This document shows, in pieces, positions 18,072 through 27,709 of a stretch of DNA of 64,000 bases. The stretch comes from Arthrobacter sp. D5-1. Lineage in GTDB: Bacteria; Actinomycetota; Actinomycetes; Actinomycetales; Micrococcaceae. The DNA lies in contig NZ_CP014572.1 of the NCBI RefSeq assembly GCF_017357425.1, positions 124,001 through 188,000 on the forward strand. The letters run 5' to 3'. The position numbers and the translations under genes are program-made. The notes under the pieces are model-generated. The model saw only the letters and a program-made list of their open reading frames with translations. It had not been told where the DNA came from and did not search any database. Positions within the stretch are counted from its first letter, which is position 1. Each line of letters starts with the position of its first letter.

Positions 18072-19595
18072 TTGGCCGTTAAACCAGCCACGAATGCCCC
18101 GGCATTCACGCCCGAGCAGCTGCAATCTGTCCGGGAAACCCTGAAGTCCCCGCGCAGGCTCAAGACCGAAGTCCTCGCCGGGCTCGTTGTCGCACTGGCA
18201 TTGATCCCGGAGGCGATCGCCTTCTCCATCATCGCCGGTGTCGATCCGCGGCTTGGACTCTTCGCATCCTTCACCATGGCCGTCACCATCGCCTTCGTCG
18301 GAGGCCGGCCCGCGATGATCTCCGCCGCCACCGGTGCCATCGCCCTGGTGATCGCCCCGCTGGTGAAGTCCCACGGCGTGGACTACTTCATCGCCGCCGT
18401 GATCCTTGCCGGGATCTTCCAGATCATCCTGGGCCTGTCCGGCGTGGCGAAACTGATGCGCTTCATCCCCCGCTCGGTGATGGTGGGCTTCGTGAACGCA
18501 CTGGCCATCCTGATCTTTATGTCCCAGGTCCCGGAACTGCTCGGCGTCCCTTGGCTGGTCTACCCGCTGGTGGCGCTGGCCCTGCTGATCGTGTTCGGCC
18601 TGCCCAAACTCACTAACGTCGTTCCCGCCCCGCTGGTCGCGATCGTCGTCCTGACCCTCATCACCGTCCTGGCCTCGGTCGCTGTTCCGACCGTGGGAGA
18701 CAAGGGTGACCTGCCCGAATCCCTGCCGACACTGTTCATCCCCAACGTCCCGTTCACCCTCGACACATTGCAAGTCCTCTTCCCCTACGCCCTTGCCATG
18801 GCGTTCGTCGGACTCCTTGAATCCCTGATGACCGCCAAACTTGTTGACGACGTCACGGACACCCGCTCCCACAAGACCCGCGAAGCCTGGGGCCAGGGCG
18901 TGGCCAACATCATTACTGGCTTCACTGGTGGCATGGGCGGCTGCGCGATGATCGGCCAGACCATGATCAACGTCAAGGCTTCCGGCGCACGCACCCGGAT
19001 CTCCACGTTCCTCGCCGGCGTCTTCCTCCTCATCCTCGTGGTGGCGCTCGGCGGTGTCGTGTCTGTCATCCCGATGGCCGCGCTCGTTGCGGTGATGATC
19101 TTCGTTTCCTGGGCCACCTTTGACTGGCACAGCATCCACCCCCGGACCCTGAAGATGATGCCCAAGAGCGAAACCCTGGTCATGGTCGCCACCGTCATCG
19201 TCACCGTCGCTACGCACAACCTGGCCATTGGCGTCGGCGTCGGTGTCCTCGTGGCCATGGTGATGTTCGCCCGCCGCGTCGCGCACTTCGTCACCGTCGA
19301 ACGGACGGTGCGAGAGGTGGACGGCCACGAGACCGCCACCTACGTGGTGGACGGCGAGCTGTTCTTCGCCTCCTCCAACGATCTCTACACCCAGTTCGAA
19401 TACGCCCTGGACCCGGACCACGTCGTCATCGACATGCACGCATCCCACCTCTGGGACGCCTCCACGATCGCGGCCCTGGACGCCATAACCGAGAAGTACC
19501 ACCACCACGGCAAAGACGTGAAGATCGTCGGCCTTAACGAGGCCAGCATCACCATGCGCGAACGCCTCGGGGGGAAACTCGGCGCGGGACACTGA
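18072..19595 (+). CDS. SulP family anion transporter (copy 2)
   Basis: A 507-residue SulP/SLC26 carrier with C-terminal STAS-like domain ([19 protein letters not shown]). It shares long identical blocks with copy 1, such as [15 protein letters not shown] and [21 protein letters not shown] 18072 is the first start, with GGAG seven bases upstream. Regulated together with MerR copy 2 through operator 5. Two copies on one plasmid imply either dosage or different substrates. Sulfate or bicarbonate transport is the family expectation only. Confidence 0.92.
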   Translation: MAVKPATNAPAFTPEQLQSVRETLKSPRRLKTEVLAGLVVALALIPEAIAFSIIAGVDPRLGLFASFTMAVTIAFVGGRPAMISAATGAIALVIAPLVKSHGVDYFIAAVILAGIFQIILGLSGVAKLMRFIPRSVMVGFVNALAILIFMSQVPELLGVPWLVYPLVALALLIVFGLPKLTNVVPAPLVAIVVLTLITVLASVAVPTVGDKGDLPESLPTLFIPNVPFTLDTLQVLFPYALAMAFVGLLESLMTAKLVDDVTDTRSHKTREAWGQGVANIITGFTGGMGGCAMIGQTMINVKASGARTRISTFLAGVFLLILVVALGGVVSVIPMAALVAVMIFVSWATFDWHSIHPRTLKMMPKSETLVMVATVIVTVATHNLAIGVGVGVLVAMVMFARRVAHFVTVERTVREVDGHETATYVVDGELFFASSNDLYTQFEYALDPDHVVIDMHASHLWDASTIAALDAITEKYHHHGKDVKIVGLNEASITMRERLGGKLGAGH

Positions 19596-19636
19596 TCCTG
19601 TCCCGGCCTGTCCATCGGCGACCGCCTTCATGAGGA

Positions 19637-19668
19637 AAGTCCCCTACCGCACAATCGGTAGGGGACTT
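19637..19668. terminator. Hairpin terminator between SulP and NhaA
   Basis: A 13-bp perfect stem (19637-19649 with 19656-19668), loop CACAAT, between the convergent SulP and NhaA genes. Confidence 0.7.
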
Positions 19669-19690
19669 CCACGTTGTGGGCCGGATTAGG

Positions 19691-21034
19691 TCACAGGCGG
19701 CGGTCTTCTTCGTAAACGTCCGGGATCCCGTCCTGGTCGGTATCGATGGCCTCTTCAGCCTCCACGGCACGGTACTGACGGTTCCGGACGCCCAGCACTG
19801 CCGCCGCCAACAGTGCGGCCAGCAGCGACGCGGCGAGAATCCCCACCTTGGCGTGGTCGTCATGGGCGCTGCCCTGCCCGAAACTCAGCTCCGCCACCAG
19901 AAGCGAAACAGTGAAGCCGATCCCGGCCAAAAGGGACACCCCGAACACATCGATCCACTTCAAGGACCGGTCCAGGGACGCCCTGGTGACCTTTGTCAGG
20001 AGCCAAGTCGTGCCCACGATCCCGACTGGCTTACCCAGCACCAAAGCCACGATGATGCCGATCGCGACAGGGTCAGTGACGGCCGAGATCAGGCCGTCCC
20101 AGCCGCCCACGGCGACACCGGCGGAAAAGAAAGCAAAAACGGGCACCGCGATGCCGGCGGAAATCGGCCGAAACCGGTGTTCGAAGATCTCGGAGAGCCC
20201 AGGACCAGCGGAAGGCCCTCCGCTGGCCTGTGACCGGATCACAGGGATGGCGAATCCCAACAGCACACCGGCGACCGTGGCATGAATCCCGGAAGCATGC
20301 ACCAACGCCCACGTGATCACGCCCAGGGGAAGAAGGATCACCCACGCGGCAACGGGTTTGGTGCCGAAAAACCTGCGGTACTTCTGGGCCAGGAAGGTGT
20401 AAACCGCCAGCGGAATAAGGGCCAGCAGCAGCGGTCCGGCCTGGATGTCGGACGAATAGAACACCGCGATGATGCTGATGGCCATAAGGTCATCGACCAC
20501 GGCCAAGGTCAGCAGGAAGATCCGCAGCGCACTGGGCAGGTGCGAGCCGATGATCGCCAACACGGCCACGGCGAAGGCGATGTCCGTTGCTGTAGGGATC
20601 GCCCAGCCCCGCAGGGTTTCAGGGCTGGTCAGATTGATCAAGGCATAGATAGCTGCAGGGACTACGACGCCTCCGACGGCCGCTGCGATGGGCACCACGG
20701 ATTTACTGAATTGGCGAAGGTCTCCGGCCACGAACTCTCGTTTGAGTTCGAGCCCCACGAGGAAGAAGAAGATCGCCAGCAATCCGTCGGCAGCCCAGGC
20801 CCCGAGACTGAGTTCCAAGTGCCAGGGCTCGTACCCGATGCGGAAATCGCGGAGCGCGAAGTAGCTGTCGGACGCCGGGGAGTTTGCCCAAATCAGGGCG
20901 ATGATTGCTGCTGCGACGAGCAGGATGCCGCCGACGGTTTCCTTCCGCAGGATCTCGCCAATGCGCAGCACTTCGCCGTAGCTTCCCCGTCCTAAAACAG
21001 AGGAGCGTGAAGGAGCGGACGGGTCTTTACTCAT
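19691..21034 (-). CDS. nhaA: Na+/H+ antiporter NhaA
   Basis: Inner-membrane sodium/proton antiporter, 447 residues. Signature stretches are [31 protein letters not shown] and [10 protein letters not shown] (the paired aspartates needed for ion exchange). About eleven to twelve membrane segments. The start is taken at ATG 21034 (MSKDPSAPS); an upstream start would add eleven residues. Unusually, the cytosolic C-terminus ends in [16 protein letters not shown], a DxDxDG calcium-loop-like motif not typical of NhaA. Confidence 0.92.
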   Translation of the reverse strand: MSKDPSAPSRSSVLGRGSYGEVLRIGEILRKETVGGILLVAAAIIALIWANSPASDSYFALRDFRIGYEPWHLELSLGAWAADGLLAIFFFLVGLELKREFVAGDLRQFSKSVVPIAAAVGGVVVPAAIYALINLTSPETLRGWAIPTATDIAFAVAVLAIIGSHLPSALRIFLLTLAVVDDLMAISIIAVFYSSDIQAGPLLLALIPLAVYTFLAQKYRRFFGTKPVAAWVILLPLGVITWALVHASGIHATVAGVLLGFAIPVIRSQASGGPSAGPGLSEIFEHRFRPISAGIAVPVFAFFSAGVAVGGWDGLISAVTDPVAIGIIVALVLGKPVGIVGTTWLLTKVTRASLDRSLKWIDVFGVSLLAGIGFTVSLLVAELSFGQGSAHDDHAKVGILAASLLAALLAAAVLGVRNRQYRAVEAEEAIDTDQDGIPDVYEEDRRL

Positions 21035-21479
21035 GAGTGTCCTAAACATTGGGTCGACAAAGAACATGCCGACCAGACTTCCCGGCTCACCTTTCAGCCA
21101 GTCTACGCGCCCTATAAATCGCCCCAGCTCCAGCAGACGTACCCATCACCTATCGCGATCGTCTTAGGAGAAGCCCGGCGAAAGCCCTACTCAAGAGCCG
21201 ACCCTGTGGCGCGAACAGAACCAAGCGGTTCATGCCGGAACGGCGGTCCAATTGGGCACACCTGAACCTGACAGCGGCAGCCGCTTGACGGACTCTTGAA
21301 TTCCTGTCCCAGTGACGGGGATGCTGCCGGTAGGCAAGCGCGACCCCGCAGCTAGAGCACGGCCACCTCGCTCCCCTGCCGTGTCCGGCGGAGCGTGGCT
21401 GCAAGGTCGCTGAGAAGACGTGAGGGTCGGGCGCTGGGGCAGGCGCACGTGAGGGCCGCTGCTTGCGGTATCCACCCCT
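21035..21479. other. Intergenic region without a supported gene
   Basis: About 445 bases holding the nhaA promoter and the 3' side of the next minus-strand operon. Nothing with a family signature or clear palindrome was seen. Confidence 0.4.
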
Positions 21480-21992
21480 TCAGCGCGGTGGCAGCTTGGC
21501 GGAAAACAGCGGGCGACAATCGGTGCAGACCTCGACGTCGGAATCCTGCGGTCGGCGGGCCAAAGTAACCTTGCGCTCGTGCTCCAGTCGGGCGTGCAGG
21601 GCCAAGGCCATCAGGGCCAGGGCCAGCGTGCCGACTATGCCCTGGACTGGCGGCAGGGCTTCCCGGGGCGAGCCCGCCCAAACCATGCCGAACATGCCCA
21701 TAACAGGCCACCGCAAATCGCAAAAGGTGGGCACCGCGCCAATCGGTGCGTCCGTATAGCTGCCTGCCAGGAAGCCGGCCAGGATTGACCCTGCGCTTAC
21801 CAGGGCATAGCCCGCCCAGCCGGTTCCGGCGCCGAAGATCATGCCCGTTGCGGCCGTCAGGAAGACTGCGGAGGCAGCCGCCGTGATGACGGTCACCGTT
21901 ACCCGCTTCCGCGACCAGTTGGCGAGCACCTCGGGCAACTGCCGCAGGCGATCGCGGCGGACGCTCATCCTGTGCTGTCTGTTTGGTGTCAT
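21480..21992 (-). CDS. Hypothetical membrane protein, cotranscribed with the MFS exporter
   Basis: A 170-residue protein with a basic N-terminus and four predicted membrane segments, and a C-terminal VCTDCRPLF CxxC-like pair (CTDC). ATG 21992 overlaps the stop of the upstream MFS gene, so translation is probably coupled. Family unrecognised. The terminal Cys pair and location within a CsoR-boxed operon would fit a metal- or thiol-related accessory role, but this is inference. Confidence 0.65.
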   Translation of the reverse strand: MTPNRQHRMSVRRDRLRQLPEVLANWSRKRVTVTVITAAASAVFLTAATGMIFGAGTGWAGYALVSAGSILAGFLAGSYTDAPIGAVPTFCDLRWPVMGMFGMVWAGSPREALPPVQGIVGTLALALMALALHARLEHERKVTLARRPQDSDVEVCTDCRPLFSAKLPPR

Positions 21993-23305
21993 GGCTGCTC
22001 CTGGTTCCGGGTGGACTGCCGTGGCTGCAGGGCAGACCAGATGATGACAATGGCTACCAAAGTCAGAGAGATGAACCCTAGACCCGAGTATCCGGCGGCG
22101 GCCAGCACGGGACCGGCCAAAGCCCCGCCTGCGGCTCCGGCGGCGTTCATGCCCAGGTCCGAGATGCCCTGAAGTGCGGGCCGGTCCTGCAGCTGCGCCG
22201 AATCAGCGACCAGGGCCGATCCGCCGACCACGGACGCGGACCAGCCGAGCCCCAGCAAAATCAGGCTCGCGGTCACGGCGCTGCGGGAGTTGGCGGCGAT
22301 GCCGGCCAGCACCAGCGAAACCAGCAGCATCCCCTGACCCGCAAGAATGGTGCGCAGGGGCCCGACCTTGTCAGACATCCAGCCAAAGACGGGAGACAGC
22401 GCGTACATGCCTGCAATGTGCAGACTGATGGTCAGTCCCACCACGGTGAGGCTGGCCCCATGGTCGCGCAGGTGCACTGGGGTCATCGACATGAGGGCCA
22501 CCATTGTGGCGTGGCTGAGGGCGACTGCCGCTACCGCGTAGCGGGCCCGGGGGGTGGTGTACAGAATCCGCAAGCCGCTCCGGGGCCGGGGCGCGGCAGG
22601 GTCCGGCACCCGTGCGGACATCGCGGTCAGGAGGGGGTCCGGCCGCAGGCCCGCCGCATAGACGGCGGCGGCTGAAATCTGGGCGGCCACGGAAAAGGCA
22701 AAAGCCCCAGTGAGAGGGGGCAGGCCAAGGGCGGCGCCGACGCTCTCTCCCGGATCGAAGAGGTTCGGACCCAGGACAGCGCCGATCGTAGTGGACCACA
22801 CCACTATGGAGAGGTCCCGGCCCCCGGACCCGGGCCGGGAAAGGTCAGTTGCGGCGAACCGGGCCTGCAGATTCACTGCGGAACCTGCACCAAGGAACAT
22901 CAGGCCCAGCAGCAACAAAGGAAAGAGACCCAGGGCCGCGGAGGCGATGGCGGCTATGGCGCCGGTGCCCGCAATCAGTGCACCCAAGGACAGCGAAACC
23001 CGGCGGCCGCGGGCGCTAGCCAGCCGGGCCAACGGGATGGCGGCGAGAGCGGCGCCCAAAGTACTCATCGTGGCGGCCATGCCGGACCAGGCGTTGGACC
23101 CGGAGAGCTGCGAGGCCAACAGGGAACCCAGGGACAGCGTGGCGCCCATGCCGATGCCACCGAGAATCTGCCCACCGACCAGAACAGGAATGACACGACG
23201 CTGGAGCCGCTGGTTCCCACTCCCGGGCTCGCCGGAAAGAACACCCAGGCGATGGCTGGAACTCCCATCAGGTCTCAAGCCTTCCGACCGCTCCTCCGTG
23301 TCCAT
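21989..23305 (-). CDS. MFS transporter under a CsoR-type box
   Basis: A 438-residue major facilitator with twelve predicted membrane segments, including GWMSDKVGPLRTI in the second-half loop. ATG 23305 is preferred (MDTEERSEGLR) because AGGAGGA lies seven bases upstream, although the frame extends further. A palindromic ATACCC-TCAG-GGGTAT sits 48 bases upstream. Divergent from the copper ATPase. This arrangement suggests a metal- or reactive-sulfur-inducible exporter; the substrate is unknown. Confidence 0.82.
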   Translation of the reverse strand: MDTEERSEGLRPDGSSSHRLGVLSGEPGSGNQRLQRRVIPVLVGGQILGGIGMGATLSLGSLLASQLSGSNAWSGMAATMSTLGAALAAIPLARLASARGRRVSLSLGALIAGTGAIAAIASAALGLFPLLLLGLMFLGAGSAVNLQARFAATDLSRPGSGGRDLSIVVWSTTIGAVLGPNLFDPGESVGAALGLPPLTGAFAFSVAAQISAAAVYAAGLRPDPLLTAMSARVPDPAAPRPRSGLRILYTTPRARYAVAAVALSHATMVALMSMTPVHLRDHGASLTVVGLTISLHIAGMYALSPVFGWMSDKVGPLRTILAGQGMLLVSLVLAGIAANSRSAVTASLILLGLGWSASVVGGSALVADSAQLQDRPALQGISDLGMNAAGAAGGALAGPVLAAAGYSGLGFISLTLVAIVIIWSALQPRQSTRNQEQP

Positions 23306-23352
23306 GCCTGTCCTCCTGGCGTACTCCCCCGCGCACCGCGCAGAACCCCAAT

Positions 23353-23368
23353 ATACCCTCAGGGGTAT
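23353..23368 (-). promoter_or_regulatory. CsoR-type box upstream of the MFS gene
   Basis: ATACCC, TCAG spacer, GGGTAT: a perfect inverted repeat typical of CsoR/CstR-family operators, in the MFS promoter region. Confidence 0.75.
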
Positions 23369-23638
23369 TGTAGTACGCAATGCGCGAAATCGGCGGCACC
23401 GCGAGGCGGAGGCCATCTCCGCAGGGTGCTGAACGGCCGCTTCCCGGTCTTGCGCAGGACATGCCCCCATCGGCTTGCGGGATCCTTCCGCCCCGACGGG
23501 AGGGCGTGCTGCGGAGCGCGGTCCGCAAGAGGTCAGCGTCACTCCCCGCCGCGGTCCTTGTAGGGCCCCTTGAGAGACGTGAAGGCTAAAAAACCACGAC
23601 GTTTCCAGAGAGGGGCAGACCAGCCACGAATTGCTGAC

Positions 23639-23657
23639 TATACCCCCAGGGGGTATA
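23639..23657 (+). promoter_or_regulatory. CsoR-type box upstream of the copper ATPase
   Basis: A perfect 19-base palindrome (TATACCCCC, A, GGGGGTATA) about 185 bases before the ATPase start. This leaves an unusually long leader. Confidence 0.8.
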
Positions 23658-23842
23658 TATTGGCCTGTGGAAGGCGCCGCCTGTGCGGTTGTGCCTGCCA
23701 TCCGTTAGGGCGCGGGCAGGGCGTAAATCGACACCGCCTCCGCAACTGCCGGGTACCCGTCACGAGCATGATTTGTGGTGAATTGCACCCGGTGCGGCCA
23801 CGGCGCCCCTGCACCATTCCAACCGACCAAGGAGCCAGTACT

Positions 23843-26176
23843 GTGCTTAATGAGCAAATTCTTCACCAGCCCGAAAGCCGGGTCATTGAGCTCGATATTG
23901 AAGGCATGACCTGTTCGTCCTGTGTCGGCCGGGTCGAGCGCAAGCTTGGAAAGATTGACGGTGTGGAAGCCCTCGTCAACCTGCCGCTGGAATCCGCCCA
24001 AGTGACAGTTCCCGCAAACGTTACAGACGAGCAGATCACCGCCACGGTGGCTGCCGTCGGGTACAAGGCGACGGTCCGGCGGGCGGCACATCCAGTGCGC
24101 ACGATCGGGACAATGGCGGATCCGGCGCCGACGGGACTGGCAGGGTCAACCCCCGCGTCGCCGCCGGAAGGGCCGCCGTCGCACCCGGCCGGCAAGCTGC
24201 GTCCCCGACTGATTGTGGCGGCCGTCCTTACCGTCCCGGTTTTCATGGTTTCCATGGTCCCGGCGCTGCAGTTTTCCAACTGGGGCTGGGTGGTGGGTGC
24301 GCTGGCCCTGCCGGTGGTGAGCTGGGCGGCATGGCCTTTCCACCGGGCCGCCGCCATAAACGCCCGGCACCTCGGGTCCACCATGGACACGCTGGTGTCG
24401 ATCGGGGTGACGGCAGCCTACCTGTTCTCCGCGTGGCAACTCTTTGCCGACCCCGCGATGACCGAACATTCGCAGGCGATGGAGGGCATGGAAACCGGAG
24501 GCCTGTACTTCGAGGTGGCATCCGTTGTCACCACATTTCTTCTGTTGGGCCGCTACCTGGAGGCCAACGCAAGGCGTAAGGCCGGCGGTGCGCTCAAGGC
24601 CCTGCTGAACCTCGGAGCGAAGGATGCCGCCGTGCTGCGGGACGGCTCGGAGGTCCTGATCCCGGCCGGCCAGCTCCGGGCCGGTGACGTTATCGTGGTC
24701 CGACCAGGTGAGAAGATCGCCACCGACGGCGTTGTCCTGGAAGGGACCTCTGCAGTGGACGCCTCACTTGTAACCGGGGAATCAGTGCCGGTTGAAGTAG
24801 GCCCGAACAGCCCGGTAACGGGCGCAACAATTAACACCTCGGGACGCCTCCTGGTCCGCGCCACCCGGGTCGGTGCTGACACGACCCTGGCCCAGATGGG
24901 ACGGCTGGTCTCCCAGGCGCAAACCGCGAAGGCACCGATCGCCCGGCTCGCTGACCGCATCAGCGCGGTCTTCGTCCCCGTGGTTCTCGTCCTTGCAGCC
25001 CTCACCTTCGTCGGCTGGCTGCTCGCGGCAGGCCCTGCCATCAGCGACGCGGAACTGCGCGCCGCCTTCACCGCAGCAGTGGCGGTGCTGGTTATCGCCT
25101 GCCCCTGCGCACTGGGCCTGGCCACACCGGTCGGGCTGCTCACCGGCACGGGCCGCGGCGCCCAACTCGGCATCCTGATCAAGGGCCCGCAGGTCCTTGA
25201 GGACACCCGCACCGTGGACACCATCCTGCTAGACAAGACCGGGACGGTGACCACCGGCCACCTGGATGTCGACGGAACCCATGCGTTTGCCCCGTTCACC
25301 GAGGCAGAGGTCCTGCGCCTGGCGGGCGCGGCGGAGGCCGCCTCCGAGCATCCCGTCGCCCGGGCTATTGCCGCGGCAGCGCTGACCGCCGAACACCGAA
25401 CCGGCGGCGCCGCGCGGCTGCCGGCCGTCACCGACTTTCACTCAGCACCAGGCGGCGGCGTCCGCGGCAGCGTCGACGGGCGCCACGTTACAGTAGGCCG
25501 AGCCAGTTGGCTGCAGGAAAACAGCGTCACCGTCTCGGCGCAGCAACAGGCGGCCCTGGCCGCGGCCGAGGCCGACGGAGCCACCGCAGTCTGGGTGGCC
25601 GTGAACGGGCAGCCAGCCGGCATCATCAGCCTGCGCGACACCCTCAAACCCGGCTCCGCCGCGGCCATCGCCCGTCTGCGCGAACTGGGGCTGCGGCCCA
25701 TCCTGCTGACCGGAGACAACGCCGCGGTGGCCAACCAGGTCGCCGCCGCCGTCGGAATCCCCTCTGAAGACGTTTTCGCAGGTGTACTGCCCGAGGGCAA
25801 GGTCGAAGCTGTTCGGTCGCTGCAGGCCGGTGGCGCGACGGTGGCGATGGCCGGTGACGGCGTGAACGATGCCGCAGCGCTGGCCCAATCGGATTTGGGC
25901 ATCGCCATGGGTTCCGGCACCGACGTCGCCATCGAAGCGGCGGACCTCACCGTGATGGGCAACGACCTGGGCCAGGTGGCCCAGGCGATCGAGCTGTCCC
26001 GCCGGACTCTGGCCACCATCAAGACCAACCTGTTCTGGGCCTTCTTTTACAACGTGGTCGGCATTCCGGTGGCCGCGCTGGGGTTGCTCAACCCAATGAT
26101 CGCCGGCGCGGCGATGGCGGCCAGCTCCGTACTGGTAGTCGCCAACTCACTGCGGCTGCGGCGCTTCGGCAAGTAA
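23843..26176 (+). CDS. copA: Cu(I)-type P1B ATPase
   Basis: Copper efflux ATPase of 777 residues. One N-terminal HMA domain with GMTCSSC (21-27), eight membrane segments, actuator TGES, membrane ion site CPCALGLATP (about 420), phosphorylation site DKTGTVTTG (about 464) and hinge GDGVNDAAAL. A Met/His-rich extracytoplasmic loop (MTEHSQAMEGMETGG) between the first membrane helices fits copper. GTG 23843 follows AAGGAG. The upstream CsoR-type palindrome predicts derepression by copper or, given the local regulator, by reactive sulfur. CPC plus the HMA make Cu(I) or Ag(I) export by far the best call. Confidence 0.93.
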   Translation: MLNEQILHQPESRVIELDIEGMTCSSCVGRVERKLGKIDGVEALVNLPLESAQVTVPANVTDEQITATVAAVGYKATVRRAAHPVRTIGTMADPAPTGLAGSTPASPPEGPPSHPAGKLRPRLIVAAVLTVPVFMVSMVPALQFSNWGWVVGALALPVVSWAAWPFHRAAAINARHLGSTMDTLVSIGVTAAYLFSAWQLFADPAMTEHSQAMEGMETGGLYFEVASVVTTFLLLGRYLEANARRKAGGALKALLNLGAKDAAVLRDGSEVLIPAGQLRAGDVIVVRPGEKIATDGVVLEGTSAVDASLVTGESVPVEVGPNSPVTGATINTSGRLLVRATRVGADTTLAQMGRLVSQAQTAKAPIARLADRISAVFVPVVLVLAALTFVGWLLAAGPAISDAELRAAFTAAVAVLVIACPCALGLATPVGLLTGTGRGAQLGILIKGPQVLEDTRTVDTILLDKTGTVTTGHLDVDGTHAFAPFTEAEVLRLAGAAEAASEHPVARAIAAAALTAEHRTGGAARLPAVTDFHSAPGGGVRGSVDGRHVTVGRASWLQENSVTVSAQQQAALAAAEADGATAVWVAVNGQPAGIISLRDTLKPGSAAAIARLRELGLRPILLTGDNAAVANQVAAAVGIPSEDVFAGVLPEGKVEAVRSLQAGGATVAMAGDGVNDAAALAQSDLGIAMGSGTDVAIEAADLTVMGNDLGQVAQAIELSRRTLATIKTNLFWAFFYNVVGIPVAALGLLNPMIAGAAMAASSVLVVANSLRLRRFGK

Positions 26177-26397
26177 CCGGCCGGGAAGCCGGACCAAGCC
26201 AGGCCGGGCGGGCGGGCTGCCTCGACGGCGCCCACCCCCCGGCCTCAGGCGATTACGCCCTTTTCGTGGCCGTACTCCCCCGACGGAGTGGCCTTGTTCC
26301 CCATGGACGAGCGCGGCACCCATGCGTTGGCAGTAGCGTCGCAGAACGTCCACTACCGGGTATAAGTTCCCGGTACAGGGCGCCGCACTTATCCCCT

Positions 26398-26413
26398 AAA
26401 TGTTTATACATTT
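26398..26413 (+). promoter_or_regulatory. GntR/HutC-type operator A
   Basis: Inverted repeat AAATGT-TTAT-ACATTT containing the HutC-type GTnTAnAC core. Identical in pattern to sites at 27663 and 32328. Lies upstream of the riboswitch leader of the LysM/NlpC gene. Confidence 0.75.
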
Positions 26414-26477
26414 GTGATTTTTCCGTGTAGATTGGCCCCGTGCCGCCCACCAGGTGCTGCACCCTTGGCCTGTTACC

Positions 26478-26640
26478 GAACCCTGCCGACCGCCAAGGCT
26501 CATAGACCAGAAACTCCGGCAGGGGCGGGGGAACCAAATTGCGGATTCGAAATTGAATCCTTGGGGTTAAGACGCCGGCATTTATGTCCGGTGGCCGGGT
26601 GACTCCCACCCGCATCCGACAGCTCACCTCGCAGGTATCG
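26478..26640 (+). promoter_or_regulatory. ydaO-type c-di-AMP riboswitch
   Basis: The leader carries the conserved ydaO signatures in order: CCCTGCCGACCGCCA, GCAGGGGCGGGGGAACCAA, TTGGGGT, then CGGGTGACTCCCACCCG and CGACAGCTCACCTCGCAGG. In actinobacteria this class sits in front of cell-wall hydrolase genes and usually switches expression off when c-di-AMP is high. The following gene is exactly such a hydrolase. Ends are approximate. Confidence 0.88.
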
Positions 26641-26655
26641 GGAGAGGTTAAAGCA

Positions 26656-27510
26656 ATGTCAAAGAAAAACGCCCGCCACAGGGCCGCCACCAGCAGTACC
26701 CTGTCCACCATTTCACGCAGCGTCTCCAGCCACGGCGGGGCAGTGGGCCGCCAGGCCGCCCTCGTCGCCGTGGGGTCCGGGCTCGTGCTGAGCATGGCCG
26801 TCCCCGCCCACGCGGGAGCCACCGCCTCCGACCCGCAGGGGGGAACCGGTTCAGCCACCATTTCCTCCCCGGCAGGAATTCCAAGCCAGGCGGCTGCCCT
26901 GGGGGCAACCGTCCACACCGTGGTCGCCGGGGACACCTTAGGCCAGATAGCAGCGCTGCACGGCATCTCCCTGGATGCGATTCTGTCGCTGAACGGACTT
27001 CACATGGCTTCAATCATCTATCCGGGGGATGTCATAACACTCTCCGGGGCAGCGGGCAGCCCGGCCTCGGAACCGGCAGCTGTTCCGGCACCGAGCACGA
27101 CCGCAGCATCCGCCGGTGCGCCGTACCAGCCTTCGACGCTAATGCCGGCGAGCGTCGATGGCGGACAGGGGGCACCGTCTTCGCTTAACGGAGCAATTCT
27201 GGCCGCGGCTCAAGCCCAGATGGGCGCCATCCAGGACTGCACGGTCCTGGGGGAAGTAGCCTTGCGATCGGCAGGGATCCAAGGGGTCGGCGATGAATCG
27301 CCCGAGTCTCTGATGGCCTACGCCACGCCGGTATCAACGCCGGAACCCGGCGACTTTATCTACTACGCCGACGGCGGAATGGGATTCTCGCATAACGCGG
27401 TCTACCTCGGTGACGGGCAGGCCATCCACAGTGGATGGAACGGCAACCAGACCGTCGTCTTCAGCGTGAACGTCGGCTCCGGCCCTTCCTACTACCGGGT
27501 GAACGCCTAG
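26656..27510 (+). CDS. LysM - NlpC/P60-like peptidoglycan hydrolase
   Basis: Secreted 284-residue cell-wall protein. The signal peptide region ends near AVPAHA (about 53). A LysM domain (VVAGDTLGQIAALHGIS, about 86-129) binds peptidoglycan. After a Pro/Ala linker, a C-terminal NlpC/P60-like domain has Cys195 (AIQDC) and His246 (FSHNAVYLGDG). ATG 26656 follows GGAGAGG. Its leader combines GntR operator A with the c-di-AMP riboswitch, so wall remodelling is apparently tied to turgor and wall signalling. The catalytic core is short; activity was not verified. Confidence 0.88.
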   Translation: MSKKNARHRAATSSTLSTISRSVSSHGGAVGRQAALVAVGSGLVLSMAVPAHAGATASDPQGGTGSATISSPAGIPSQAAALGATVHTVVAGDTLGQIAALHGISLDAILSLNGLHMASIIYPGDVITLSGAAGSPASEPAAVPAPSTTAASAGAPYQPSTLMPASVDGGQGAPSSLNGAILAAAQAQMGAIQDCTVLGEVALRSAGIQGVGDESPESLMAYATPVSTPEPGDFIYYADGGMGFSHNAVYLGDGQAIHSGWNGNQTVVFSVNVGSGPSYYRVNA

Positions 27511-27516
27511 CTCCTG

Positions 27517-27558
27517 AAGTCCGCGGTGCGTGGCCCCACAGCCAGGCGCCGCGGACTT
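27517..27558 (+). terminator. Hairpin after the LysM/NlpC gene
   Basis: A 10-bp stem AAGTCCGCGG (27517-27526) with CCGCGGACTT (27549-27558) just after the stop codon; no long U run. Confidence 0.55.
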
Positions 27559-27662
27559 ACAGCGCCTGATAACTGAGCTGAAATTTTCCCAGGCGCAGCA
27601 GGCGCGCCGTTCGGACCCGGCCTTTACACGCCGATGCCCGGACCCGTACCGTCAACAAGAAG

Positions 27663-27678
27663 AAATGTATAGACATTT
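27663..27678 (+). promoter_or_regulatory. GntR/HutC-type operator B
   Basis: AAATGT-ATAG-ACATTT, 32 bases before the DsbA-like gene, overlapping its probable promoter. Confidence 0.78.
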
Positions 27679-27709
27679 AATAATTTTGTGGCCATTCTGA
27701 GGAGCCAGC

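Noticed and set aside
17982..19631. 549-codon minus-strand frame opposite SulP copy 2
   Set aside because: Asp/His/Gly-rich shadow typical of the antisense of hydrophobic GC-rich genes.
23658..23842. Riboswitch in the copper ATPase leader
   Set aside because: The leader is long, but no conserved riboswitch blocks were recognised; the CsoR-type palindrome is sufficient explanation.
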